Shown here in pieces: positions 32,958 through 41,200 of a stretch of 64,000 nt of DNA; the first letter of the stretch is position 1, and the number at the start of each line of letters is the position of its first letter. The notes under the pieces were generated by a model. That model saw nothing but the letters and a program-made list of their open reading frames with translations, was not told where the DNA came from and ran no database searches. The stretch comes from Bacillota bacterium (GTDB lineage Bacteria > Bacillota > Clostridia > Christensenellales > Christensenellaceae): positions 62,001 through 126,000 of the forward strand of contig JAEWMJ010000002.1 in the NCBI GenBank assembly GCA_023393165.1, read 5' to 3'. The translations under genes were made by a program, and so were the position numbers.

Positions 32958-34133
32958 CTATTTAATGACAATAACTTCTTTTTTATAATTCGTCAGGTTC
33001 TCAGCCTCCTTTCTCCCCACACGTACCGAGTCCTCAATGCGAAAGCCATATCCTTCGTTCGTTCCCATGAAAATATCCGCACAATACGTCATATTTTCAT
33101 GCAGCAGATAGTTCGAATCAGATTCAATCCACGGCGGTTCTCCTTCCATAAGCCCGGTTCCATGGCACGGCCCGTAAAGCAGCCAGCCGGCGTACCCATT
33201 CTTGGTCATGACACCATAATATGCATTCGCCACGTTGCGCGCGTTATTTCCGCCGTAAAGCTGTGCGCAGATTGCATCCTGCGCCTCATATCCCGCGTGG
33301 ATCGCGTCAGCCATCCACCTCTTCGGCTCTCCAAGTATAACGGGCCTTCCGATCGAGGCCGCGTAGCCTTCATACCGGGCGCCGATCTGCATATGCACGA
33401 TATCGCCCTCTGCGATTACCTTATGGCGCGCGCGGCTGATTGCCTGATTCCCGCCTTCTCCCGCAAGAAACCACATCGGATATGCTTCGCTTTCCGCTCC
33501 CAGTTCAAATATCTTTGCACAGGCAAGACCCCGAAGCTGTGATTCCGTCATTCCCGCCTTCATATTTTCCACAACATAATCAAAAGCGCCCGCCGTTATC
33601 TTTGCCGCATAACGCATACACGCAAGCTCGTCTTCCGACTTGATCATGCGCAGAGACATCATCATATCGTCCCCGCGCACGATTTCCGTTTTCCCGAATC
33701 TTTCCAGGGCAGCCTGTAAGTCGTCAAAAATCACTTTAGGCATCAGATTGTAGCCCGCGACCGCCATCTTCCCGATTTTGGCCAGTCCAAGGCTTTCAAT
33801 CACAGTCTCAAAACCGTCCAGTTTATGCCCCGGATACTCCGGGTTGGACGATTCCCTGAAAGACGGCAGCCTCCGAATGTCCGGGATCACACTGCGTTCG
33901 GACGCATATGTCATACTTTCCGGTCCGATCAGCAAAACCGGTTCTCCCTTCTGTGCGAGCAGCACTCCAGCCGTCTCAAAAGACGGCCAGTAATCGCACA
34001 GGTATCTCAAGAACTGCGGTTCCGCTTCGTTTCCAAAGGCCAGAAACAAGTCTGTTCCGTTTTGTTCCATCAATTTTTGCAAGCCGGCTGTCCTTTGCCT
34101 GAATTCTCCGATTGATATTTTTGGTCTTGCCAT
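32958..34133 (-). CDS. M24 'pita-bread' protein lacking metal-ligand Asp residues, copy 2
   Basis: A creatinase/prolidase-fold protein of about 391 aa, clearly related to copy 1 (LRYLCDYWPSFE versus LRYVSNYWPIFE). In VHMQIGARYEGYAASIGRP the two Asp ligand positions are Gln and Ser; the His in YGPCHGTGLMEGEPP and the Glu in GFRIEDSVRVG are kept. A metal-independent amidinohydrolase or lyase-like reaction, or a binding role, is therefore more likely than peptidase activity. An upstream start at 34166 would overlap the permease; GGGAG 9 nt before the ATG at 34133 supports the shorter form. Confidence 0.8.
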   Translation of the reverse strand: MARPKISIGEFRQRTAGLQKLMEQNGTDLFLAFGNEAEPQFLRYLCDYWPSFETAGVLLAQKGEPVLLIGPESMTYASERSVIPDIRRLPSFRESSNPEYPGHKLDGFETVIESLGLAKIGKMAVAGYNLMPKVIFDDLQAALERFGKTEIVRGDDMMMSLRMIKSEDELACMRYAAKITAGAFDYVVENMKAGMTESQLRGLACAKIFELGAESEAYPMWFLAGEGGNQAISRARHKVIAEGDIVHMQIGARYEGYAASIGRPVILGEPKRWMADAIHAGYEAQDAICAQLYGGNNARNVANAYYGVMTKNGYAGWLLYGPCHGTGLMEGEPPWIESDSNYLLHENMTYCADIFMGTNEGYGFRIEDSVRVGRKEAENLTNYKKEVIVIK

Positions 34134-34146
34134 GATGTAAATCTCC

Positions 34147-35124
34147 CTATTTTTTCTTATATCCACCGCTTCTGAGGACGTCTATGAATACTGCAAGCAA
34201 CAAAATGGCGCCTTTGATGATCTGCTGATAAAAAGTCGGCACAGCCATCATTGTAAGCCCATTCGTGATCGTGGTCAGCATAAGCGCTCCCAAAAACGCA
34301 CCCCATACGCTTCCTTTTCCGCCGTTAAGCGACGTTCCGCCCAAAATGCATGCAGAAATAACCGTCATTTCGTATCCTTCTCCCGCGGTCGGGAGTCCCG
34401 ATCCTGCCTGCGCCGCCATCAAAATGCCCGCTAAGCCTGCAACCATGCCGTTGAGCATATAGCCGATCCAAAATATCCGGTCCGTTTTGATCCCTGACAG
34501 ATAACTCGCTCTCTGGTTTGCTCCCGTTGCGTAAATTTTTCTTCCGAACGCCGTATATTTGGATACGTACCAAACAACGATATAAATCGCTAACATGATG
34601 ACAATCAGAAAGGGTATCGGGCCCACATACCCGCGTCCCAGCCATTTGAACGCCGTGTCGTTGATAACAACCGAAATGCCGTCGTTTGTAAGATAGGCCG
34701 CTCCCCTGAAAATAGACATTGTCGCCAGAGTTGCAATCATCGAATTGATCTTTACCTTGCTGACCAGCGCACCGTTGAATATGCCGCACCCCAGTCCGAG
34801 AAGAAACGCCACCAATATCGCTACTCCCGTATTTAAACCGGCCCGCAGCATGATTGCGGCTACCATGCCTGTAAACCCCATGATGCTGCCGACTGAGATA
34901 TCGATGCATCCCTGTATCAGTATAAGCGTCATTGTTGTCGCTGCGATTCCTGTAATTGCGGTATAAATACCGATATTCAGAAAGTTATTGACCGTGAAAA
35001 AAGGCTTGCACAATATCCCGAACGCCACGCAAATCAATATAAAGGCGATCAGCAAGGTCAGCTCGCTGCCTTTCCCCAGTTTGAGTTTTTTCTTTTCCGT
35101 AGTTGCTACATTCATTCCGCTCAT
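34147..35124 (-). CDS. CUT2-type sugar ABC transporter permease (RbsC-like)
   Basis: A 325-aa membrane protein with eight to ten helices. GIDISVGS-type sequence (QGCIDISVGSIMGFTG), NGALVSKVKINSMIATLATM and ILGGTSLNGGKGSVWG are conserved in ribose-family permeases. Its start overlaps the ATPase stop by 4 bp. CUT2 systems import pentoses, AI-2, inositol, nucleosides and similar polar molecules; the substrate here is unknown. Confidence 0.9.
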   Translation of the reverse strand: MSGMNVATTEKKKLKLGKGSELTLLIAFILICVAFGILCKPFFTVNNFLNIGIYTAITGIAATTMTLILIQGCIDISVGSIMGFTGMVAAIMLRAGLNTGVAILVAFLLGLGCGIFNGALVSKVKINSMIATLATMSIFRGAAYLTNDGISVVINDTAFKWLGRGYVGPIPFLIVIMLAIYIVVWYVSKYTAFGRKIYATGANQRASYLSGIKTDRIFWIGYMLNGMVAGLAGILMAAQAGSGLPTAGEGYEMTVISACILGGTSLNGGKGSVWGAFLGALMLTTITNGLTMMAVPTFYQQIIKGAILLLAVFIDVLRSGGYKKK

Positions 35125-36614
35125 TTTTCAGCCCCAACCGCAAGTTTCATTAAGCTTTCCTGACTTGCGCCTTCCTTTTGAACTTCTCCGGCCACTCTTC
35201 CTTCGCACATTACGAGCATCCTGTCCGACATTGCCAGCATTTCCTGCAATTCGGAGGAAATCATTATGATCCCGATACCCATTTCGCACAGTTCTTCCAT
35301 CAGCTCATAAATTTCCTTCTTTGCGCCTACGTCGATCCCCCTTGTCGGATCGTTGAGAATCAGGATATCCGGATTTGTTTCCAGCCATTTTCCGATAACG
35401 ACCTTTTGCTGGTTCCCGCCCGAGAGGGATTCCACAACGGTGGAAGCGCTTGGCGTTTTGATATTTAACTTTTTAATCCATCTTTTAGAAATCTCATTCT
35501 CTTTTTTCATGTTCAGCTTGCATTTTTCCATCAGCTTGTCTATAACTGAAATGCAGGTATTAAACCGCACGTCGTGAATCAGCATCAAGCCTTCCGTTTT
35601 TCGTTCGCTGGGAACATATGCGATACCGTACCTGATGGCTTTGTCCGGACTGTCGTATGCCGCTTTTTTTCCCTTGATAAAAATTTCTCCTTCACGAACG
35701 GCCAAGTCGCCGAACAAAGCGCGCGCCACGCTTGTCCGCCCCGCGCCCATCAATCCGAACAGCCCAAGGATCTCTCCCCGGTGCAGTTTCAAACTTACGT
35801 TTTTAGCCACTCCCGCCGTAAGGCCTTTTACTTCAAGTATGATTTCACCCTTTTTTGCCTGCGTATGCGGGTACATTTCCGCAAGCTCGCGGCCCACCAT
35901 CTGGGTTATGACCTGCGTCTGATTTGTTTCTTTTGCCTCGTAAAGCGCCACCTTTTTACCGTCGCGCATAACCTGTATTTTATCCGCCACCTTGAAAATT
36001 TCATCCATACGGTGGGATATATAAGCGATCGCCACCCCTGTCTCTGCAATTTTACGTATCAGTTTCAAGAGTGTTTCCGTTTCCACCCTGTTGAGCGCAG
36101 ATGTCGGCTCATCCATAATCAGTACGCGCATATGCCGGTTTAGCGCCTTCGCGATCTCTACCATTTGCTGCTTTGCAGCGGAATACTCTCCTATCGGCAA
36201 ATCCACATCGATTTCGTCCGTAATTTTTATGATTGCGGCATTTGCGATTTCTTTTGCTTTTTTCCAGTCGATTCGCTTGAATTTTCCTTTTTCAGGCAAC
36301 GCGTTTACAAGGATATTTTCTGTGACCGACAACGGCACATAATTATCAAGTTCCTGGTAAATGATCGATATTCCCATATCTATCGCCTGCTGCGGCGTAT
36401 ATTCGTCCAGGATCTTTCCTTCATACTCAATGGCGCCTTCGTCCTTGATATAGGCCCCGGATATAATTTTTAAAAGCGTAGACTTTCCCGCACCGTTTTC
36501 TCCGACCAGCGCAAGGACCTCGCCCCCCCTGAGTTCCAGATCGACATTGTCAAGCGCCACTACGCCTGGAAAACGCTTTGTAATGCCAGTCATTTTTAAA
36601 ATCGTCTCACCCAT
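35121..36614 (-). CDS. CUT2-type sugar ABC transporter ATPase (RbsA-like, two domains)
   Basis: A 497-aa protein with two ATPase halves. The first has Walker A GENGAGKST, signature YSAAKQQMVEIA and Walker B VLIMDEPTS. The second has a degenerate Walker A (GLMGAGRTS), signature LSGGNQQKV and Walker B LILNDPTRG. This asymmetry is normal for RbsA/MglA. It energises the permease encoded directly downstream. Confidence 0.92.
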   Translation of the reverse strand: MGETILKMTGITKRFPGVVALDNVDLELRGGEVLALVGENGAGKSTLLKIISGAYIKDEGAIEYEGKILDEYTPQQAIDMGISIIYQELDNYVPLSVTENILVNALPEKGKFKRIDWKKAKEIANAAIIKITDEIDVDLPIGEYSAAKQQMVEIAKALNRHMRVLIMDEPTSALNRVETETLLKLIRKIAETGVAIAYISHRMDEIFKVADKIQVMRDGKKVALYEAKETNQTQVITQMVGRELAEMYPHTQAKKGEIILEVKGLTAGVAKNVSLKLHRGEILGLFGLMGAGRTSVARALFGDLAVREGEIFIKGKKAAYDSPDKAIRYGIAYVPSERKTEGLMLIHDVRFNTCISVIDKLMEKCKLNMKKENEISKRWIKKLNIKTPSASTVVESLSGGNQQKVVIGKWLETNPDILILNDPTRGIDVGAKKEIYELMEELCEMGIGIIMISSELQEMLAMSDRMLVMCEGRVAGEVQKEGASQESLMKLAVGAEK

Positions 36615-36638
36615 TACGGCTTCTGCCTTTCCGTCATT

Positions 36639-37676
36639 TTAAAAATCCAACCAGCGACGGGGATTTGCGATTAATATTTTTCGCATCTGCCCGTCAGTTG
36701 CTCCCACCTCATCCAGCATCGGAAGAATGTGGGTCAGAACATGGTCGTAGCCCCATCCTCCATAGGTATGGAGCAGGCTCTTCAAGCAAATATCCGTTGA
36801 GAAAAGAAGCTGGTCTTCATACCCCTCATCCAGCAATTGTTTCACTAAAACCACTCTTTCCCAATCGGTTACAAATCTTCCGGATCCGGGTTTCACATCC
36901 CATCTGTCCGTAAACATTTCTTTGCCAAAATTATCAAACTCCAGGAAAACTCCCGTTTTTAATATGGAATCAATATACTCCCTATTGTTCTCCACATCGC
37001 AATGGCAAATCACGACTTTTTGCGGATCGATATTCTCTTTGCCGACTATTTTCATTGCGGGAATCCCTTCCTGCGACCACGGGTTAATGTGTATCATTAA
37101 CGGCGCGCCCGTTTTTTTCTGCGCACGGCACGCCGCTGTTAAAGACCGCTTTTCAAAATCCGTCATTTCATAACTGATACCGATTTCTCCGATTACGCCC
37201 GCCCGGATTCCCGTATGTCCGACGCCTTCTTCTATCTCCCGTACGATCTGGAATTCCATTTCTTCAATGGACATTTGGAGCGTCTGTTTTGACTGCGCCC
37301 CATCCACGTAAAAACCTGCGCCCGCAATGATGTTCATACCAGTTGCATAAGCGATATTCCTCAGCAATACAGGGTCTCTTCCCAGCCCTACCGTGGATGC
37401 GTCGACAACCGTACGCCCACCTGCCCTCTTAAAAAACATTATTTCTTTTTCCTGTACCTGCGGATCGAGCATTTGAACATTATCTTTGAGGGCAAACGGA
37501 TTCCGTTTCAGGATTCCGAGGTTTTCCATCCGAACCGGTTGCTGCGCAATCTGCTTTTGACCGATCTCCTGTGGTTCTTCATAAAAAACTTCCATATTGA
37601 TAAAAATATGCTCATGCGGTGCAGTGATCCCAAGATCCTCCGCCGCGATTGATCCCGTTACTGTTGTTACCGCCAT
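36639..37676 (-). CDS. Phosphotriesterase-family amidohydrolase
   Basis: A 345-aa TIM-barrel metal hydrolase. The HxH metal pair is in TAPHEHIF, and the later ligands lie in MIHINPW, VICHCD and FSTDICLK. The bridging position reads VIGEIGIS, i.e. Glu where true phosphotriesterases have a carboxylated Lys, as in the E. coli PHP/YhfV branch. Members of this family hydrolyse lactones, phosphoesters or sugar lactones. It lies between the importer's binding protein and ATPase, so it probably acts on the imported compound or its first product. Confidence 0.83.
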   Translation of the reverse strand: MAVTTVTGSIAAEDLGITAPHEHIFINMEVFYEEPQEIGQKQIAQQPVRMENLGILKRNPFALKDNVQMLDPQVQEKEIMFFKRAGGRTVVDASTVGLGRDPVLLRNIAYATGMNIIAGAGFYVDGAQSKQTLQMSIEEMEFQIVREIEEGVGHTGIRAGVIGEIGISYEMTDFEKRSLTAACRAQKKTGAPLMIHINPWSQEGIPAMKIVGKENIDPQKVVICHCDVENNREYIDSILKTGVFLEFDNFGKEMFTDRWDVKPGSGRFVTDWERVVLVKQLLDEGYEDQLLFSTDICLKSLLHTYGGWGYDHVLTHILPMLDEVGATDGQMRKILIANPRRWLDF

Positions 37677-37737
37677 GTTAAGATACCTTCTTTAATGGAT
37701 CCGGGCGCACAGCCGCGCCCGGATCCCAAATGATTTG

Positions 37738-38802
37738 TTATTTTTGTCCCCATTCCGCTTCCGGATAATATTCTTCGATGTTGTCTTTGTTGATAAACAG
37801 GTGATCCATATAGATATTTTCAGGAACCTCTTCGCCCTTGGCCAGTTTGATTGCCGCCGGTACTACATATTCCCCGTATCTTTCCAAGAAGTAGGAAACT
37901 CCGCCTTTCCAGCAGTTATCATTTCCGCTCCTCAGCACTTCATAAAGATTCTCTCTTGTCTGTACGGACATTCCATGGTTCACGATAAAGCAATCCGCAT
38001 CTCTGTCCGCCGCTTCGATTGCCGCGAACGCACCCTGCGCGCCAATATCGTTAATAGAGCCGATCAGAATATGATGCTTATCGGGATTGGCCGTCAAAAC
38101 GTCTGCGGCAAGCTGCTGCGCCAATATTGCGTCGTCTTTATAATCCACCGTTACTGCTATGCTTTCGTCAAGGCCAGGAATCTGTTCTTTGATTCCGTTC
38201 ACAACATTTGACATACGAATGTCCACAATTTCTCCGCCGGACGGTGTACTCATCAACAAAATGAGGTCTACCTGCCCATCCCAGTTTTCATTTGCAAGCT
38301 TTCCAAGTTCGCGGCCGCAGATCAACCCGGATTCTACATTGTTCGCCCCAAAATTCGGCGAGTCCGGAACCGGAATATCAATACCTAGCACTGGAACGCC
38401 TGCCGCTTCACACTTTTCTTTTATAACCGGATTTACCGAGGCATCCAGATTGAATTCCATCAGGCAGTTGATTCCCTGCAGGAGCAGGCTGTCCACATTG
38501 CTGACAGCGCGATTTCCATCGCCGGCATTGTCCACACAAATGACTTCCACACCCATTTCCTGTGCGACCTTTTTGATGTTTTCGCGAACAGGGATCAGAT
38601 GTTGCTGTGAATCGTCAAGCGCCGCATATCCGAGGACGATTTTTTCTCCTTCCGCCGGAGCCGCGCTCTCTGATGGGCTGTCCGCAGGAACCAAATTTTC
38701 CGGCGGGTTGTCCGACGGACTGGCTGCGGGACCAGGTGTTCCGCATGCGAACATGCCCACCGCCATTAATACTACAAATAACACCAACAATATTTTTTTC
38801 AT
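37738..38802 (-). CDS. CUT2-type sugar-binding lipoprotein (RbsB-like)
   Basis: A 354-aa extracellular receptor. The signal peptide ends in the lipobox MFACG, followed by a Pro/Ser/Ala-rich linker to about residue 52. The mature part has the periplasmic-binding-protein fold of the ribose/LacI type (VDSLLLQGINCLMEFNLDAS, GIDIPVPDSPNFGANN, ILIGSINDIGAQGAFAAIEA). AGGAGGAG precedes the ATG. It is the first gene of the seven-gene operon, and the stretch upstream (38803-39000) contains only a weak TATACT -10 box. Confidence 0.88.
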   Translation of the reverse strand: MKKILLVLFVVLMAVGMFACGTPGPAASPSDNPPENLVPADSPSESAAPAEGEKIVLGYAALDDSQQHLIPVRENIKKVAQEMGVEVICVDNAGDGNRAVSNVDSLLLQGINCLMEFNLDASVNPVIKEKCEAAGVPVLGIDIPVPDSPNFGANNVESGLICGRELGKLANENWDGQVDLILLMSTPSGGEIVDIRMSNVVNGIKEQIPGLDESIAVTVDYKDDAILAQQLAADVLTANPDKHHILIGSINDIGAQGAFAAIEAADRDADCFIVNHGMSVQTRENLYEVLRSGNDNCWKGGVSYFLERYGEYVVPAAIKLAKGEEVPENIYMDHLFINKDNIEEYYPEAEWGQK

Positions 38803-39035
38803 TTTCTCCTCCTTTTTATAAATAAAATCAGTTCATCTCTTGCTGTACAGTTGAGATCCGGATCAACCTGTTTATTCAGTTTTACAGTCTGAAATCAAAT
38901 ACTTTGCTGAAACGCCTTTGTTTGCATAAGCGTATTTGTGCTTTGTTGGTTATTAGTATACCGGACTGTTTGATTTTCCATAATGCCAATTGTTTAGTTT
39001 TTTCGTATCAAATTTTTGTTTTTTAAATTACGGCG

Positions 39036-39064
39036 TTGCCATCTTTTTCATTCAGCATTATAAT
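39036..39064 (+). promoter_or_regulatory. Promoter of membrane-anchored binding protein
   Basis: TTGCCA (39036-39041), 17-bp spacer, TATAAT (39059-39064), 64 bp before the ATG at 39128 on the plus strand, in the 325-bp gap divergent from the importer operon. Nothing else was recognised in this gap. Confidence 0.65.
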
Positions 39065-39127
39065 ACTTTAAAACAGGCGGGTTGCCGAAGGTCTTCACAA
39101 CATGAAAACCGGAACAGGGAAAATTTG

Positions 39128-40207
39128 ATGAAATACAAATTCCAGCTGTTTTTTATTTTAATATTGACTGGTATAATTTTTATTGTACTGTTTATCGTAA
39201 ATGCAAATATTTATTCGATGGACTCCTTTACGGTCGATACCACTTCGCAGTCTGAATCGCAGCCTCTTTCTATAGCCGCCTCCAATACAAGCGCCCTTTT
39301 ATTGCAGCCCTTTTTGGAAGAATACGCGGATTCCCGGACACAACTTAAGATCATGCTGTATCCGGAAGACGTATTCCACGATATTTACAGCTCCGTGTTT
39401 ATCAACGCCAACGAACCCGACATTACTATGTTCGAGCACCCTGCCATGCTCGATTCTCTTGATCCTGCCTCCACATTTGTCTCCATCAGGAGTTCCCTTC
39501 CAGCCGATTGGCGTTCTTCCCTTGAAATATGCAAGGGCCCGAACGCCGCATATCTTTCCTCTCCTGTGGGCATCAAATACTATATGGTCTATTACAATAA
39601 CGATATCTTATACTCGCTGGGCCTCTCTGTCGACCCGCTGACGATGGATCATCTTATAGAATGCCTTGCAGCAGTCCAAAATGCCGGGATCAATCCTGTT
39701 GCGGTGGGCGCAAAAGACCAAAGCGGTCTGAAAACTATGTTGATACAGATGTGTACGGTAAATGACCTTTCGGCCGCATGGCAGGATGCTTCTGCGAATT
39801 TTGACCGAATAAAACCTTACCTCTCCAAGGAAGTGTGGAATCTGGACAGTCTTGATGCTGTCGCCGCATTTAAAAAAGGAAAAACGGCTTTTTACTTTGG
39901 AACGGATACCGAATATCCTTCTTTGCTCGATTCATGCGATTTTGATCTTGGACAAATAAATCTGAGCGATGACGGCGGCAGTATCGTATGGTTCGATTAT
40001 GTCGGTATGTATGCCATCAACAGCAAATCAAACCAAAAACTTGCCGCCCTCAATCTTGTTAAAGATCTTTCCGGCCTATCCGGTTTGGAATGGTATCGTA
40101 AAAATGGGTACCCTGCTTCAGTCCGCAACGCCGGTTATCTGCACAACTGGTTTTATGAAGCGCCGGGCAGCACCTCTTATTATGACAGGATTTCCGATCT
40201 TTTATAG
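39128..40207 (+). CDS. Membrane-anchored extracellular solute-binding protein
   Basis: About 359 aa. The N-terminal helix (residues 6-25) has no lipobox or clear cleavage site, so the protein is probably tethered by it. The outer part resembles family 1 solute-binding proteins (SSPVGIKYYMVYYNNDILYS, FKKGKTAFYFGTDTE, GMYAINSKSNQKLAALNLV). Lacking a dedicated permease and lying tail-to-tail with a YesM/YesN pair, it may be an accessory sensor that presents ligand to the kinase, as XylFII does for LytS in Clostridium. That role is inferred. A weak AGGGAA precedes the ATG. Confidence 0.68.
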   Translation: MKYKFQLFFILILTGIIFIVLFIVNANIYSMDSFTVDTTSQSESQPLSIAASNTSALLLQPFLEEYADSRTQLKIMLYPEDVFHDIYSSVFINANEPDITMFEHPAMLDSLDPASTFVSIRSSLPADWRSSLEICKGPNAAYLSSPVGIKYYMVYYNNDILYSLGLSVDPLTMDHLIECLAAVQNAGINPVAVGAKDQSGLKTMLIQMCTVNDLSAAWQDASANFDRIKPYLSKEVWNLDSLDAVAAFKKGKTAFYFGTDTEYPSLLDSCDFDLGQINLSDDGGSIVWFDYVGMYAINSKSNQKLAALNLVKDLSGLSGLEWYRKNGYPASVRNAGYLHNWFYEAPGSTSYYDRISDLL

Positions 40208-40264
40208 AAAACGGCTGTCTCAGAAACACAATAAATCCCTGAAATCCGTTTTTCATTCCATTGA

Positions 40265-40429
40265 TCAGCCTTCCGGTAAAAGCCTTCTGTCTATAGATTC
40301 GATCGTAGTAAAAATAGGCATATCATAGATCGGCTGCCGGGAGTCCGGCACACCGAACCCCCGGAAAGCAATCAGCAGGCATGCCCCCGTCACTATGCCC
40401 ATAACTATCCACAGTAAATATCTTTTCAT
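40265..40429 (-). CDS. 54-aa single-helix protein, possibly truncated binding-protein remnant
   Basis: Starts inside the stop of the response regulator (ATGA overlap) with GCGGAG upstream. MKRYLLWIVMGIVTGACLL forms one hydrophobic helix, followed by a short outer part ending SIDRRLLPEG. Sensor operons of this type often carry a membrane-anchored periplasmic-binding sensor in this place; the helix plus 30 residues would be its leftover N-terminus. A genuine small membrane protein is the alternative. No homologue is recognised. Confidence 0.45.
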   Translation of the reverse strand: MKRYLLWIVMGIVTGACLLIAFRGFGVPDSRQPIYDMPIFTTIESIDRRLLPEG

Positions 40430-41190
40430 TGTTTTCTCCGCTTTTCTTTTCCCCTGTATTCCGAAGGGGTACATCTTTCCGTCTGCTTAAATGTACGAAT
40501 CATCTGCCTGTAATCGTTGAAACCTGTTTTCGCGGCGATCTCCTCAATGCTGTAATCCGTATAAGTCAATAATTGTTTTGCTTTTCCGATCCGTATTCCC
40601 GAAAGGTACTGGCTGAAGGTCATTGACATGTTTCGTTTAAACATATCGCTTAAATATGAAGGGTTTATAAAAAATTTTTCCGCAATGCCGGAAAGCGTGA
40701 TATTTTTCTGATAATAGTCCTGTATGTAATCCGCAATTTCAGAAACTTTCGAATGGTTCTTCTTTTCCAGCAAAACGTCCGACATTTTTTTGACATTCTC
40801 TTTATTTCCATATTTTTTAAAAAGCGTTTGAGCGGCCCGAAGCAGCACATTCTCCAGTGCGGTTTCATCAATCGGTTTCACCAAAAAATCGAAAACGCCC
40901 AGCTGCAACGCGCTTCGTGCAAAATCAAATTCGTCATATCCACTCAGAATAATACAAATCGTTTCGGGAAAATACTGTTTTACATGGCCAATAAATTCCA
41001 GTCCGTCCATTCCGGGCATTTTGATATCCGTTATCAGGATATCCGGTTTTTTCTCTAAAACAAGGCGGAACGCTTCCTTCCCATCCATCGCTTCAGCCGT
41101 AACCTCCATAAAATAGTTCTGCCAGTCCACTTCGCTTTTTAAGCCTCTTATGATCCACACTTCATCATCTACAATCATCACTTTAAACAT
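40426..41190 (-). CDS. Response regulator, YesN-like (REC + AraC HTH)
   Basis: A 254-aa regulator. The receiver domain has the acidic pocket (IVDDEVW), phospho-acceptor Asp in ILITDIKMPGMDG (about residue 55), Ser/Thr and Lys (LVKPIDE). The AraC domain has helix-turn-helix units ITLSGIAEKFFINPSYLSDM and YSIEEIAAKTGFNDYRQMIR and ends CTPSEYRGK. It is 10 bp after the kinase gene. It probably activates the importer operon or the binding protein gene next to it. Confidence 0.9.
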   Translation of the reverse strand: MFKVMIVDDEVWIIRGLKSEVDWQNYFMEVTAEAMDGKEAFRLVLEKKPDILITDIKMPGMDGLEFIGHVKQYFPETICIILSGYDEFDFARSALQLGVFDFLVKPIDETALENVLLRAAQTLFKKYGNKENVKKMSDVLLEKKNHSKVSEIADYIQDYYQKNITLSGIAEKFFINPSYLSDMFKRNMSMTFSQYLSGIRIGKAKQLLTYTDYSIEEIAAKTGFNDYRQMIRTFKQTERCTPSEYRGKEKRRKQ

Positions 41191-41200
41191 ACTCTTTTCC

